Shown here piece by piece: positions 1-8,199 of a stretch of 34,154 bases of DNA. Below the pieces are notes generated by a model. The model made no database searches, was not told the origin of the DNA, and was given only the letters and a program-made list of their open reading frames with translations. The DNA is from a bacterium (lineage in GTDB: Bacteria > SZUA-79 > Acidulodesulfobacterales > Acidulodesulfobacteraceae): NCBI GenBank assembly GCA_021795355.1, contig JAJYPL010000014.1:1-34154 (forward strand). The letters run 5' to 3'. Both the position numbers and the translations under genes were made by a program. Each line of letters starts with the position of its first letter. The first letter of the stretch is position 1.

Positions 1-18
1 TGTGAAGTAGTGGATTTA

Positions 19-94
19 GGGCCTATAGCTCAGCTGGTAGAGCGGCCGGCTCATAACCGGTTGGTCCCTGGTTCGAACCCGGGTGGGCCCACCA
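19..94 (+). tRNA. tRNA-Met (anticodon CAU)
   Basis: The cloverleaf folds completely by eye. The acceptor stem is 19-25 with 84-90, the D stem 28-31 with 40-43, the anticodon stem 45-49 with 57-61, and the T stem 67-71 with 79-83. The anticodon loop at 50-56 reads CTCATAA, giving CAU. The CCA tail (92-94) is encoded. The first acceptor pair is G-C, so this is not the initiator type. It is either elongator Met or the Ile2 tRNA that is modified to lysidine; sequence alone does not separate these. The next gene starts only 8 nt after the CCA. Confidence 0.95.
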
Positions 95-102
95 TTTTAA
101 AA

Positions 103-1215
103 ATGTCATTATTTATAAAAGATGTAACAGATAAATTAGAAAACCTGATACCGCCCGATTTGCAAGAAGATTGGGACAATTCGGGTTATCAGGTAAAATT
201 ATCAAATTCGCCGGTAACAGGCATAGTAACATCGTTAGACCTCTCTAAAAAGTCCTTAGATTTATCGCTTAAAACCAATTCTAACCTTATATTAATTCAT
301 CATCCGCTCTTTTTCCATCCGCTGCGGTTTATAGACTTAAACTCGCCGTCCGGCAGATTTTCCGAAGTTCTAATAAATAATAAAATCTGCGTTTATGCTA
401 TGCATACCAATTTCGATTCCTCCGTATATTCTATGAGCCGTTATATTCTGAATAAGCTGTCGGCAAAGGAAATTATGCCCCTTGTATCCGGAAAAAGAAA
501 TCTCTATAAATTATCGGTTTTTATACCCAAAGGCTACGTAAGAGCGGTTAGGGGAGTTCTTTTTAAATACGGAAATCCAAAAATAGGAAACTATGAAAAT
601 TGCTCTTTCGAGACTAAAGGTAAAGGCTCCTTTAAACCTTTATCCGGCTCAGACCCGTTTATAGGAGAATCCGGAAAGACTTCTTTTGTCGACGAATCTA
701 AAGTAGAAATATTGATAAAAGAAAGATTTATAAAGCAGGCGGTAGAAGAAATGAAGAAGGTCCATCCTTACGAAGAGGCCGCTTTCGATATTTTTCCGTT
801 ATACGATTTCGGAGGAAAAGAAACGGGAACGGGTGCAGCCGGTAATTTAGAAAACGCGGCGACGCTGGGTAAAATTTTGGAAAATATTCGGAATATTTTT
901 TCGCCTGTTTTTATAAATTACTGCGGCAGACTAAATAAAAAAATAAAAAAAATCGCCGCAGTATCCGGAAGCGGATTTTCTTTTATAGACAATGCTATAA
1001 AAGCGGGCTGCGATCTTCTAATATCTTCCGAATTAAAACACAGTACGGCAATCAGGGCAAATATGAGCGGAATATCCTTGATTGAAATGTCCCATTTCGA
1101 TACCGAAAAATATTTTACCGAAATAACGAAAGATATAATAGCAAAAGAGTTTGATTCCAATATTCCGGTTTTTGAAAATAACGGCGAAAACAGCCCTATT
1201 AATAAATTTAAATAA
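103..1215 (+). CDS. NIF3-family dinuclear metal-centre protein (YbgI/YqfO-like)
   Basis: This 370-residue protein matches the NIF3/YbgI family, often annotated as GTP cyclohydrolase I type 2 homologue; its physiological reaction is not settled. Visible metal-site motifs are LILIHHPLFF (H66, H67), the HTNFDS segment, and the C-terminal ELKHS and EMSHFDTEKY stretches. The middle third (about residues 130-245, with a VHPYEEAAFDIF motif) is the inserted PII/CutA-like domain of the long YqfO subtype, which explains the length over the ~250-residue short form. I chose ATG at 103 because the reading frame upstream runs through the tRNA and because the MSLFIKDVTDKLE start fits the family. There is no Shine-Dalgarno. 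The next gene begins 24 nt downstream, so the two are probably co-transcribed. Confidence 0.9.
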   Translation: MSLFIKDVTDKLENLIPPDLQEDWDNSGYQVKLSNSPVTGIVTSLDLSKKSLDLSLKTNSNLILIHHPLFFHPLRFIDLNSPSGRFSEVLINNKICVYAMHTNFDSSVYSMSRYILNKLSAKEIMPLVSGKRNLYKLSVFIPKGYVRAVRGVLFKYGNPKIGNYENCSFETKGKGSFKPLSGSDPFIGESGKTSFVDESKVEILIKERFIKQAVEEMKKVHPYEEAAFDIFPLYDFGGKETGTGAAGNLENAATLGKILENIRNIFSPVFINYCGRLNKKIKKIAAVSGSGFSFIDNAIKAGCDLLISSELKHSTAIRANMSGISLIEMSHFDTEKYFTEITKDIIAKEFDSNIPVFENNGENSPINKFK

Positions 1216-1239
1216 TATATAAACATAAGGAGGATAACT

Positions 1240-2022
1240 TTGAACGAACAGATTTCTTTTATAGTGGATATTCAGAATATTGATTTGGAACTGTTAAAGT
1301 TTGAGGAATCGCTTAAGAAAATTAATAATGAAATTGAAGAGCTGCGTAGCGGGATTAATTTAAAAAAATCGGAGCATGAAAAATTAAATGAAGATTTGAC
1401 GGAATTAAATAAAAAAATATCCGTAACCGAGGTGGAAATTCAAACTTTCGATGACAAGCTTAATAAAATGAAAGATACGCAAAAACTTATAAAAACCAAT
1501 AAAGAATATAATGCTCTTCAAAAATCGATAAAAGACACCGAAGCTTTAAAAAAGAAAGCCGAAGGCGAATTAATTATGCTGGCGGAAAATCAGGCGGCTT
1601 TGAACGATAAGATTAATTTAATTCAAAAAGAGTCCGAAGACATCTATGTTAGTTTATCTTCAAAAGATGTCGAACTAAAAAATAAAGAGAAAGAATTCCA
1701 GTTATCAAAAGAAGATTTTTTGAGCAGAAGAGAGACTGCAAAAAGTAAAATCAAAAAAAACTACTTAGACATATACGAAACTATAAAAATAAGAAAAGGA
1801 TTTCCGGCTATTACTCCCGTACTGCAGTCCGGAGCCTGTACCGGATGTTACAGAATGCTGCCGCCTCAGCAGTTTAACGAGCTTATATCCGAAAATGTTT
1901 TCATGCAGTGCCCAATCTGTTCGAGGATTCTTTACATTGAAAACGTTACACGGGAAACCGTTGCGGAAGTATCTCCTTCTTCCCAAAAAACATCTAAAAA
2001 AACTAGCAAAACAAGAGTATGA
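1240..2022 (+). CDS. Coiled-coil protein with C-terminal C4 zinc ribbon (DUF164 family)
   Basis: This 260-residue protein belongs to the DUF164/CdsZ-like zinc-ribbon family, thought to bind nucleic acid; no reaction is established. Residues about 15-180 are a charged, heptad-like coiled coil rich in E, K and L. The C-terminus carries a four-cysteine ribbon, C200-x2-C203 and C224-x2-C227 (CTGC and CPIC). It starts at TTG with a full AGGAGG Shine-Dalgarno at 1228-1233. It sits between a NIF3 gene and RNase H, a neighbourhood seen for this family in many bacteria. Its stop overlaps the next start as ATGA, implying translational coupling with RNase H. Confidence 0.85.
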   Translation: MNEQISFIVDIQNIDLELLKFEESLKKINNEIEELRSGINLKKSEHEKLNEDLTELNKKISVTEVEIQTFDDKLNKMKDTQKLIKTNKEYNALQKSIKDTEALKKKAEGELIMLAENQAALNDKINLIQKESEDIYVSLSSKDVELKNKEKEFQLSKEDFLSRRETAKSKIKKNYLDIYETIKIRKGFPAITPVLQSGACTGCYRMLPPQQFNELISENVFMQCPICSRILYIENVTRETVAEVSPSSQKTSKKTSKTRV

Positions 2023-2471
2023 ATTTAACGGTTTACACCGACGGAGCGTCACGCGGAAATCCCGGAAAATCCGGAGCCGGAATTTTCATTATAGACGAAG
2101 ATAATAAAAAAACTATTTCGTTGAAGCAGTATCTCGGTATTTTAACGAATAACGAAGCGGAATACAGAGCGCTTATTATAGCCTTGGAATACCTTGCCGA
2201 ATTTACAAATACGTCCGGAATATTCAATATTAATTTTTTATCCGATTCGCAACTTTTAGTAAATCAATTAAACGGGGTTTATTCGGTAAAAAGTCCAAAT
2301 ATCTTACCTCTTTACGATAAAGCAAAAAAAATAATCGCAAATTTAAATGCCGCTTACTCATTTAAGCATATCCCGAGAACGCTTAATTTTAAAGCCGATA
2401 AGTTAGCAAATTCGGCTATAGATTATAATATAGAAAAGTTAGATATTGACGAACAAACATCAAGCTGTTAA
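2019..2471 (+). CDS. rnhA: Ribonuclease H (RNase HI-type fold)
   Basis: This 150-residue enzyme would cleave the RNA strand of RNA-DNA hybrids such as R-loops and primer remnants. Four acidic positions of the RNase H fold are visible: D8 in YTDGASRGNPG, E48 in NNEAEYR, D76 in FLSDSQ and D127 in FKADKLAN. The last motif (xADxLAN, without the His-loop of the E. coli enzyme) is typical of the shorter YpdQ/archaeal-like type-1 RNases H. The gene overlaps the zinc-ribbon gene by 4 nt. Its 3' end contains the promoter for RNase P RNA (2446-2474). Confidence 0.85.
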   Translation: MNLTVYTDGASRGNPGKSGAGIFIIDEDNKKTISLKQYLGILTNNEAEYRALIIALEYLAEFTNTSGIFNINFLSDSQLLVNQLNGVYSVKSPNILPLYDKAKKIIANLNAAYSFKHIPRTLNFKADKLANSAIDYNIEKLDIDEQTSSC

Positions 2472-2474
2472 AAT
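2446..2474 (+). promoter_or_regulatory. Sigma-70 promoter of rnpB, inside the 3' end of rnhA
   Basis: TTGACG (2446-2451) and TAAAAT (2469-2474) are separated by exactly 17 nt, with a TGn extension before the -10. A start 7-8 nt after the -10 would fall at about 2481-2482, which is where the P1 helix of RNase P RNA begins. The promoter and RNA boundary therefore support each other. Confidence 0.75.
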
Positions 2475-2481
2475 GATTTGT

Positions 2482-2826
2482 CGGTCGTAAGCAAAAGCGG
2501 TCGGTCGCAAAAAACTTTTTTGTTTTTTGAGGAAAGTCCGGGCTCCAAAGAGCGTAACGCCGTTTTAAACCGGTGAAGGCAACTTTAAGGAAAGCGCAAC
2601 AGAAAATATACCGCCTCTTAATTGCCGAAACGGTAAAGAGGTAAGGGTGAAATAGCGAGGTAAGAGCTCACTTGGACATTATGCAAATAATGTTTATGGC
2701 AAGCCCCGTTAGGAGCAAGAACAAATAGGAAGATCAAGGCTGCTCGCCTTGCATGGTCTTCGGGTTGTTCGCATAGAGAAATGACCGGCATATACAGAAC
2801 CCGGCTTACGATTTTGCTTACGGCCG
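2482..2826 (+). ncRNA. rnpB: RNase P RNA, bacterial type A
   Basis: This is the catalytic RNA that matures tRNA 5' ends. Conserved regions are all present in order: GAGGAAAGTCCGGGCTCC near 2529, GGTGAAATAGCGAGGTAAGAG near 2645, the CCCCGTTAGGAGCAAG-type segment near 2703, and ACAGAACCCGGCTTAC at 2794-2809. The ends are set by a P1 helix pairing 2482-2496 with 2812-2826, 15 bp with a single G-U. That is longer than the usual 8-11 bp P1. lepA starts only 25 nt downstream and no terminator is visible between them. Confidence 0.92.
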
Positions 2827-2851
2827 CAACCTTATAAAAATTATAAATCGT

Positions 2852-4657
2852 ATGGACATAAAAAAAATAAGAAATTTTTCAATAATAGCCCATATCGACC
2901 ATGGAAAGTCTACGCTTGCGGACAGGTTTTTAGATTTTACCGGCGCAATTACCGAAAGAGAAAAAGTTTCGCAGTTTTTAGACAACATGGAACTTGAGCG
3001 CGAAAGAGGCATTACGATAAAAGCCCAGACCGTAAGACTTAAATATAATTACGGCGGAATCGAGTACGCTCTTAACTTGATCGACACTCCTGGACACGTT
3101 GATTTTTCGTATGAAGTATCGAAGTCTTTAGCGGCTTGCGAAGGGGCTCTTTTGGTAGTCGATGCAACGCAGGGAGTTGAAGCTCAGACCCTTGCCAATG
3201 TTTACATAGCTTCCGATATGAATTTAACCGTAGTTCCGGTAATAAATAAAATAGACCTGCCGAGCGCAGACCCTGAAAAAACCAAGCAGGAAATCGAAGA
3301 AGTAGTCGGTTTGGATGCCGGCGATGCAATTTTGGCAAGCGCCAAGGAAGGCATAGGAATTAAAGAGATATTGGAATCGGTTATAGATAAAATTCCTCAC
3401 CCAAGCGGCGATCCGAACGCACCGCTAAAGGCGCTTATTTTCGATTCTTGGTTTGATTCATATCAGGGCGTTATAGCTCTTATAAGAATATTTGACGGAA
3501 CAGTGGTTCCTGGCGATACCATACTGCTTATGCATTCCGGAATCTCATATGAAGTTCAAAAAGTAGGCGTTTACAGCCCGTTTATGAAAGAACTTAATGC
3601 TTTAAGCGCCGGAGAAGTAGGATTTATAATCGCCAATATAAAAGATTCGGGAAGGTTCAAAATCGGCGATACCATTACCCATAAAAATAATCCCACCAAA
3701 GAACCTCTTCCCGACTTTAAAGAACCGAAACCCATGGTTTTTGCCGGTATCTATCCTATAGATTCCGACGACTATCCCGAGCTTAAGGACTCAATAGAAA
3801 AATTGAAATTAAACGATCCGTCTTTTTCATTCGAGCCGGAAAATTCGCTTGCGTTAGGCTTCGGTTTTAGATGCGGGTTTCTTGGGCTTTTACATATGGA
3901 AATCATAGTAGAAAGACTTGAGCGGGAATACGGTTTAAGCCTCATATCTACGTCGCCTACCGTTCTTTATAATATAATAACGATGAAAGGAGAAGTTAAG
4001 ACCGCTCTTAATCCAATGAAATTTCCGCCTTCCGAAGATATTTCAATGCAGGAGGTAGAACATATAGAGGAACCTTTTATTAAGGCAAATATTTATGTTC
4101 CTTCCGAATATCTCGGGAAAATAATTAACCTTTGCGTAGAAAAAAGAGGAAGGCAGATAGAATTAAAATATATTACGAAAACCAGAGTTCAGTTAGTTTA
4201 TGAATTGCCGCTGTCCGAAATAGTTCTCGATTTTTACGACCAGCTTAAATCTCTTTCTAAAGGGTATGCTTCTTTCGATTACGAATTCAGCGGATACAGG
4301 CCAGCCGATATGATAAAACTTGAGATATTGGTAAATAAAGACCCGATAGATGCCTTATCGGTTATAGTACACAGGGACAAAGCCTACGCAAGAGGCAGAA
4401 ACATAGTAGAAAAACTTAGGACTTTAATACCGAGGCAGATGTTTGAAGTAGTCCTTCAGGCGCAAATAGGTTCTAAAATTATAGCAAGGGAAGAGATAAA
4501 GGCTTTACGCAAGAACGTTCTCGCTAAATGTTACGGCGGCGATATTACCAGAAAGAGAAAGCTTTTAGAGAAACAGAAAGAAGGCAAGAAAAAAATGAAA
4601 AATATCGGTTCCGTCGAAATTCCGCAGGAGGCGTTCCTGTCGATATTGAAAGTTTAA
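2852..4657 (+). CDS. lepA: Elongation factor 4 (LepA), back-translocating GTPase
   Basis: This 601-residue protein is full length for LepA/EF4, a ribosome-binding translational GTPase of the cytoplasm and inner-membrane face. The G domain shows [13 protein letters not shown] (P-loop), GITIKAQT (switch I), [12 protein letters not shown] (G3) and NKIDLP (G4). The [14 protein letters not shown] segment marks the domain III/V region. The C-terminal lysine-rich tail, including the [13 protein letters not shown] motif, is the LepA-specific CTD that distinguishes it from EF-G. No Shine-Dalgarno precedes the ATG. It is followed by a REP-like palindrome and then lepB, the classical lepA-lepB order, although lepB has its own promoter. 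Confidence 0.97.
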   Translation: MDIKKIRNFSIIAHIDHGKSTLADRFLDFTGAITEREKVSQFLDNMELERERGITIKAQTVRLKYNYGGIEYALNLIDTPGHVDFSYEVSKSLAACEGALLVVDATQGVEAQTLANVYIASDMNLTVVPVINKIDLPSADPEKTKQEIEEVVGLDAGDAILASAKEGIGIKEILESVIDKIPHPSGDPNAPLKALIFDSWFDSYQGVIALIRIFDGTVVPGDTILLMHSGISYEVQKVGVYSPFMKELNALSAGEVGFIIANIKDSGRFKIGDTITHKNNPTKEPLPDFKEPKPMVFAGIYPIDSDDYPELKDSIEKLKLNDPSFSFEPENSLALGFGFRCGFLGLLHMEIIVERLEREYGLSLISTSPTVLYNIITMKGEVKTALNPMKFPPSEDISMQEVEHIEEPFIKANIYVPSEYLGKIINLCVEKRGRQIELKYITKTRVQLVYELPLSEIVLDFYDQLKSLSKGYASFDYEFSGYRPADMIKLEILVNKDPIDALSVIVHRDKAYARGRNIVEKLRTLIPRQMFEVVLQAQIGSKIIAREEIKALRKNVLAKCYGGDITRKRKLLEKQKEGKKKMKNIGSVEIPQEAFLSILKV

Positions 4658-4667
4658 TCAATTTGTG

Positions 4668-4713
4668 ACGGGGACAGAATTAAATTATGTCCCCGTATCT
4701 ATACTGTCCCCGT
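4668..4713. repeat. REP-like palindrome with GGGGACAGAATT core
   Basis: Positions 4668-4681 and 4683-4696 form an inverted repeat (ACGGGGACAGAATT against AATTATGTCCCCGT, one mismatch). A partial third copy of the CTGTCCCCGT arm follows at about 4704-4713. A related palindrome with an AGGGACAGAATT core sits at 21,122-21,150, so this is a dispersed family. GGGGACAGAATT...CTGTCCCC palindromes are commonly mobilised by IS200-like REP-associated transposases; no such transposase lies in this window. Confidence 0.65.
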
Positions 4714-4720
4714 AAAGGAT

Positions 4721-4749
4721 TAGACATTATTAAAAAAAACTGGTATAAT
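4721..4749 (+). promoter_or_regulatory. Sigma-70 promoter upstream of lepB-pyr cluster
   Basis: TAGACA (4721-4726), a 17-nt spacer and a perfect TATAAT (4744-4749) with an extended TGG before it. Transcription would start near 4756, giving a leader of about 18 nt without a Shine-Dalgarno before lepB at 4774. Because the following genes are tightly packed, it may drive lepB through the pyrimidine genes. Confidence 0.75.
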
Positions 4750-4773
4750 TTATGAAATTAAAATATTTTTTTT

Positions 4774-5427
4774 ATGAGCGATAAAGGACATACATTATGG
4801 GATTATTTTAAAGCTATAATAATAGCGATAATTATAGCTTTATTATTTAGAACTTTCGTCGTTCAGGCTTTTAAAATACCTTCGGGTTCGATGGAACCTA
4901 CCCTTATACCGGGGGACCATATTTTGGTCGATAAGTTTATATACGGAATCCGTATTCCTTTTACCGAAGATACAATTTCCGTTTCGCATCCTAAGACCGG
5001 TCAGGTAATAGTATTTAAATTTCCTTATGCAAGAAAATACAATCTTCATGCCGGCATAGATTTTATTAAAAGAGTAGTAGGTACGCCCGGCGATAAGATT
5101 CAAATAATAAACAACAAAGTTTATATTAATAATCGTCTTTATAATTGCAAATACGCTAAATGGGCATCCGGCAAGATTTTACCCGCTTACGATTCGCCGA
5201 GAGATAACTACGGACCGGTTACCGTTCCAAAGAACGAACTTTTTGTTATGGGAGATAACAGGGATAACAGTTTCGATTCGAGATACTGGGGTTTTGTTCC
5301 GTATAAAGACGTAATAGGTCAGGCTTTTATTATATATTTTTCGTGGAATCCTAAAAATCATTTCGATATTTACTGGCATCGTTTTTTTAAAACAGTTCCG
5401 GAATGTCCTATTAAAAATTTAGGGTGA
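4774..5427 (+). CDS. lepB: Signal peptidase I
   Basis: This 217-residue membrane peptidase removes signal peptides from exported pre-proteins at the outer face of the inner membrane. One N-terminal transmembrane segment (about residues 13-32) precedes the catalytic domain. The Ser-Lys dyad is visible as S39 in IPSGSMEPTL and K99 in FIKRVVGTPGD. The family boxes GDNRDNSFDSRYWGF and IPGDHILVDK are also present. The length is that of the compact single-span type. The stop overlaps the possible GTG start of pyrR. Confidence 0.96.
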   Translation: MSDKGHTLWDYFKAIIIAIIIALLFRTFVVQAFKIPSGSMEPTLIPGDHILVDKFIYGIRIPFTEDTISVSHPKTGQVIVFKFPYARKYNLHAGIDFIKRVVGTPGDKIQIINNKVYINNRLYNCKYAKWASGKILPAYDSPRDNYGPVTVPKNELFVMGDNRDNSFDSRYWGFVPYKDVIGQAFIIYFSWNPKNHFDIYWHRFFKTVPECPIKNLG

Positions 5428-5432
5428 GTTTA

Positions 5433-5960
5433 ATGTCTAAAAATGGAGTTATAGTCTTTGACGATAAAGAAACAGGCTTAATTCTTAATGATTTTATAAA
5501 TAAAATAATAGGTTCAGATTTAGATTTTAGCAATGCCGGAATAATAGGCATCAAAAACGGCGGAATCGTTTTGGCCGATTTGATAAAAAAAGCCGTCTTA
5601 GACAGGTTCGGTATAGACTGTAAAATCGGTTATATAGATATGACGCTTTATCGGGACGACCCGTTTGCCGTTAAAAAATCGGGCGATTCCACGGATATTA
5701 ATTTTGATATAAACGATAAAGAAATTTTACTCGTCGACGACGTAATAAGCAGCGGAAGAACCGTCAGGGCTTCTATAGACGAAATATTCGATTTCGGAAG
5801 GCCGGCTAAGATTAAACTTGCGGTTTTTATCGATAAAGAAGGAAGAGAATTGCCCATTTGCCCTGATTTTATAGGCAGGAAAATAAAAGCGGAAAAAAAT
5901 GAAATAATTAACGTAAATATTACAAGTATAAGCGATAAAAAATTTGTCGAAAAAATATGA
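5433..5960 (+). CDS. pyrR: PyrR bifunctional pyr regulator / uracil phosphoribosyltransferase
   Basis: This protein belongs to the PyrR phosphoribosyltransferase family, which binds pyr mRNA in response to UMP and can convert uracil and PRPP to UMP. The PRPP loop is EILLVDDVISSGRT. The C-terminal block ELPICPDFIGRKI matches the PyrR signature. I preferred ATG at 5433, with GGTGA of a Shine-Dalgarno at 5423-5427, over the in-frame GTG at 5424, which has no ribosome site. The gene heads pyrB and pyrC and overlaps pyrB as ATGA. I could not find a convincing PyrR binding loop plus terminator in this cluster, so it could act on a distant target or serve mainly as a salvage enzyme. It is more divergent than typical Bacillus-like PyrR. 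Confidence 0.85.
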   Translation: MSKNGVIVFDDKETGLILNDFINKIIGSDLDFSNAGIIGIKNGGIVLADLIKKAVLDRFGIDCKIGYIDMTLYRDDPFAVKKSGDSTDINFDINDKEILLVDDVISSGRTVRASIDEIFDFGRPAKIKLAVFIDKEGRELPICPDFIGRKIKAEKNEIINVNITSISDKKFVEKI

Positions 5961-6895
5961 GCTTTCAAAAAAAAGACCTCATTTCTATTAAAGACCTGTC
6001 GGCATCCGATATTAATTATTTTGTCGAAACCGCAAAAGAATTTAAAAAAATTTCCCTAAAAGACATAAAGAAAGTTCCGACGCTAAGGGGAAAAACCGTA
6101 GTAAATATTTTTTACGAACCGTCCACCAGGACAAGGACGTCTTTTGAGATAGCGCAAAAAAGATTAAGCGCTGATTCTTTAAGCATTGCAATTTCGCAGA
6201 GTTCCGTCGTGAAAGGGGAAAGCCTTAAAGATACTCTGCTTAATCTTGAAGCGATGAAACCCGATGCCTTTGTTATAAGGCATTCCGAATCCGGAGCGGC
6301 GCATTTTATATCTAAGATTACAAAAGCTTCCGTTGTAAATGCCGGAGACGGCATAAACGAACATCCCACCCAGTGTCTTTTGGATATTATGACGGTTGCG
6401 GAAGCAAAAAAAGATTTTAAGTCTCTTAAAGTGGCTATAATCGGAGATATTTATCACTCAAGAGTCGCAAGGTCTGATATTTACGGATTTTCAAAGTTAG
6501 GCGCCGAAATTTATCTTTATGCTCCGCATTCTCTTTTGCCGAGGATTACGGAATACGGCGGCGGCAAAGTATTTATTGCAAAAAGCATGGAAGAAGCGGT
6601 TAAAAATGCCGATGTTATAATAATGTTGAGAATACAGAAAGAAAGAGCAAGTTATTATTTTATACCGTCAATAGAAGAATACAGAAATTTTTTCAGGTTG
6701 ACGCCTGAGCTTTTGTCGAAGGCCGATAAAAAAGTTATGGTGCTTCATCCCGGACCGGTAAACAGAGACGTGGAAATTTCCGGCAGCATAATAAACGAAA
6801 ATAAGACCCATATATTTAAACAGGTTGAAAACGGCGTTGCCGTTAGAATGGCATGTCTTTATATTTTAATAGGATATCAGAAACTTAATGGATAA
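5957..6895 (+). CDS. pyrB: Aspartate carbamoyltransferase, catalytic chain
   Basis: This 312-residue enzyme condenses carbamoyl phosphate with aspartate, the first committed step of UMP synthesis. The carbamoyl-phosphate site FYEPSTRTRTSFE, the HPTQCLLDI motif and the C-terminal LHPGPVNRDVEI are all intact. The length matches the PyrB catalytic chain, and no PyrI regulatory subunit lies nearby, so it probably works with a dihydroorotase-linked or simple trimeric assembly. It overlaps pyrR by 4 nt and pyrC by 8 nt, indicating one operon. Confidence 0.96.
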   Translation: MSFQKKDLISIKDLSASDINYFVETAKEFKKISLKDIKKVPTLRGKTVVNIFYEPSTRTRTSFEIAQKRLSADSLSIAISQSSVVKGESLKDTLLNLEAMKPDAFVIRHSESGAAHFISKITKASVVNAGDGINEHPTQCLLDIMTVAEAKKDFKSLKVAIIGDIYHSRVARSDIYGFSKLGAEIYLYAPHSLLPRITEYGGGKVFIAKSMEEAVKNADVIIMLRIQKERASYYFIPSIEEYRNFFRLTPELLSKADKKVMVLHPGPVNRDVEISGSIINENKTHIFKQVENGVAVRMACLYILIGYQKLNG

Positions 6896-8174
6896 ACTTT
6901 TAATAAAAAACGGCATAGTTATCGACCCTTTGACTAAAACGGAAGTCAAAAGAGACGTCTATATAGAAAACGGAATAATAAAAGATTTGCCGGCTAAAAA
7001 GCCGACAGGCGCTAAGGACGGAGTTAAAATCGTATCTGCCGACGGATTAATAGTTTTTCCCGGCTTAATAGATATGCACGTTCATTTAAGGGAGCCGGGT
7101 TACGAATACAAAGAAACTATAAAATCGGGAATGAAGGCGGCAATATCCGGAGGATTTGCCTCTATATGCTGTATGCCGAACACTAACCCTGCAAACGATT
7201 CGGAAGAGGTGACCCGTTTTTTAATAGAGAAGGCAAAAAATTTAGATTTAATAAATTTATTTCCTATAGGCGCTATTTCTAAGGGGCTTAAAGGCGCTTC
7301 CCTTGCCGATATAGGAAAACTTAAAGAAGCCGGAGCGGTAGCGCTTAGCGACGACGGCAACCCGGTAGAAGATTCGGCTCTTATGGGCAGGGCGTTATTA
7401 TATGCCGATACTTTTAATTTACCCGTTATATCGCACAGCGAAGATATAAAATTGCGCGGCAAAGGCGTAATAAACGAAGGTGCTGTGTCGGAGCGCCTTG
7501 GAGTTATAGGTATGCCGAGCATTGCCGAAGATATAGGCACCGCAAGAGACGTTATTCTTGCCGGATATTACGGCGTAAAACTTCACGTTGCACATGTTTC
7601 TACGGCTGGTTCCGTAAACATTATAAAACAGGCAAAAAAAACAGGGGCAAAAGTTACTTGCGAAACCTGTCCCCATTATTTTTCTCTTACCGAAGAATCT
7701 TTGCTTGATTATAATACTAACGCAAAAATGAATCCTCCTTTAAGGACTGAAATGGATAAAAGAGCCGTAATAGAAGCCATACAGGACGGAACTATAGACG
7801 TAATAGCCACTGATCATGCTCCTCACGCTAAAGATGAAAAGGACGATACTTTGGATGCCGCTCCTTTCGGAATTATAGGTTTAGAAACTTCATTGCCGCT
7901 AACGTTAAGGCTTTTTCACGATAAGAAAATTTCGTTAATAAGAATTGCGGAGCTTATGTCTTTAAATCCGGCGAAAATTTTAAATATTAGCGGAAGGGGT
8001 TCCGTTTCCAACGGTTATATAGGAGATATTACGGTAGTCGATTTAAATAAAAAGTGGCAGTTTACCGAAAGAGGAATTAAATCTTTAAGTAAAAATTCCC
8101 CTTTTATAGGAGAAAAATTTAAAGGCAAATCCTCCTTCGTTATAGCAGGCGGTAAAATTTTAAAAGAAAATTAA
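6888..8174 (+). CDS. pyrC: Dihydroorotase (class I, zinc amidohydrolase)
   Basis: This 428-residue enzyme cyclises carbamoyl-aspartate to dihydroorotate. Metal-binding motifs of the long amidohydrolase class are present: DMHVHLREPG near residues 63-72, VISHSED, HVAHVSTAGS, ETCPHYF and ATDHAPH. All catalytic positions appear intact, so this is an active PyrC rather than the inactive PyrX type seen beside some PyrB proteins. It starts within the end of pyrB. A 25-nt gap separates it from carA. Confidence 0.95.
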   Translation: MDKLLIKNGIVIDPLTKTEVKRDVYIENGIIKDLPAKKPTGAKDGVKIVSADGLIVFPGLIDMHVHLREPGYEYKETIKSGMKAAISGGFASICCMPNTNPANDSEEVTRFLIEKAKNLDLINLFPIGAISKGLKGASLADIGKLKEAGAVALSDDGNPVEDSALMGRALLYADTFNLPVISHSEDIKLRGKGVINEGAVSERLGVIGMPSIAEDIGTARDVILAGYYGVKLHVAHVSTAGSVNIIKQAKKTGAKVTCETCPHYFSLTEESLLDYNTNAKMNPPLRTEMDKRAVIEAIQDGTIDVIATDHAPHAKDEKDDTLDAAPFGIIGLETSLPLTLRLFHDKKISLIRIAELMSLNPAKILNISGRGSVSNGYIGDITVVDLNKKWQFTERGIKSLSKNSPFIGEKFKGKSSFVIAGGKILKEN

Positions 8175-8199
8175 ATAAAAATATTAATTAATTTAAAAT

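Noticed and set aside
10-102. Upstream extension of the NIF3 reading frame
   Set aside because: It runs through the tRNA-Met gene; the ATG at 103 fits the family N-terminus.
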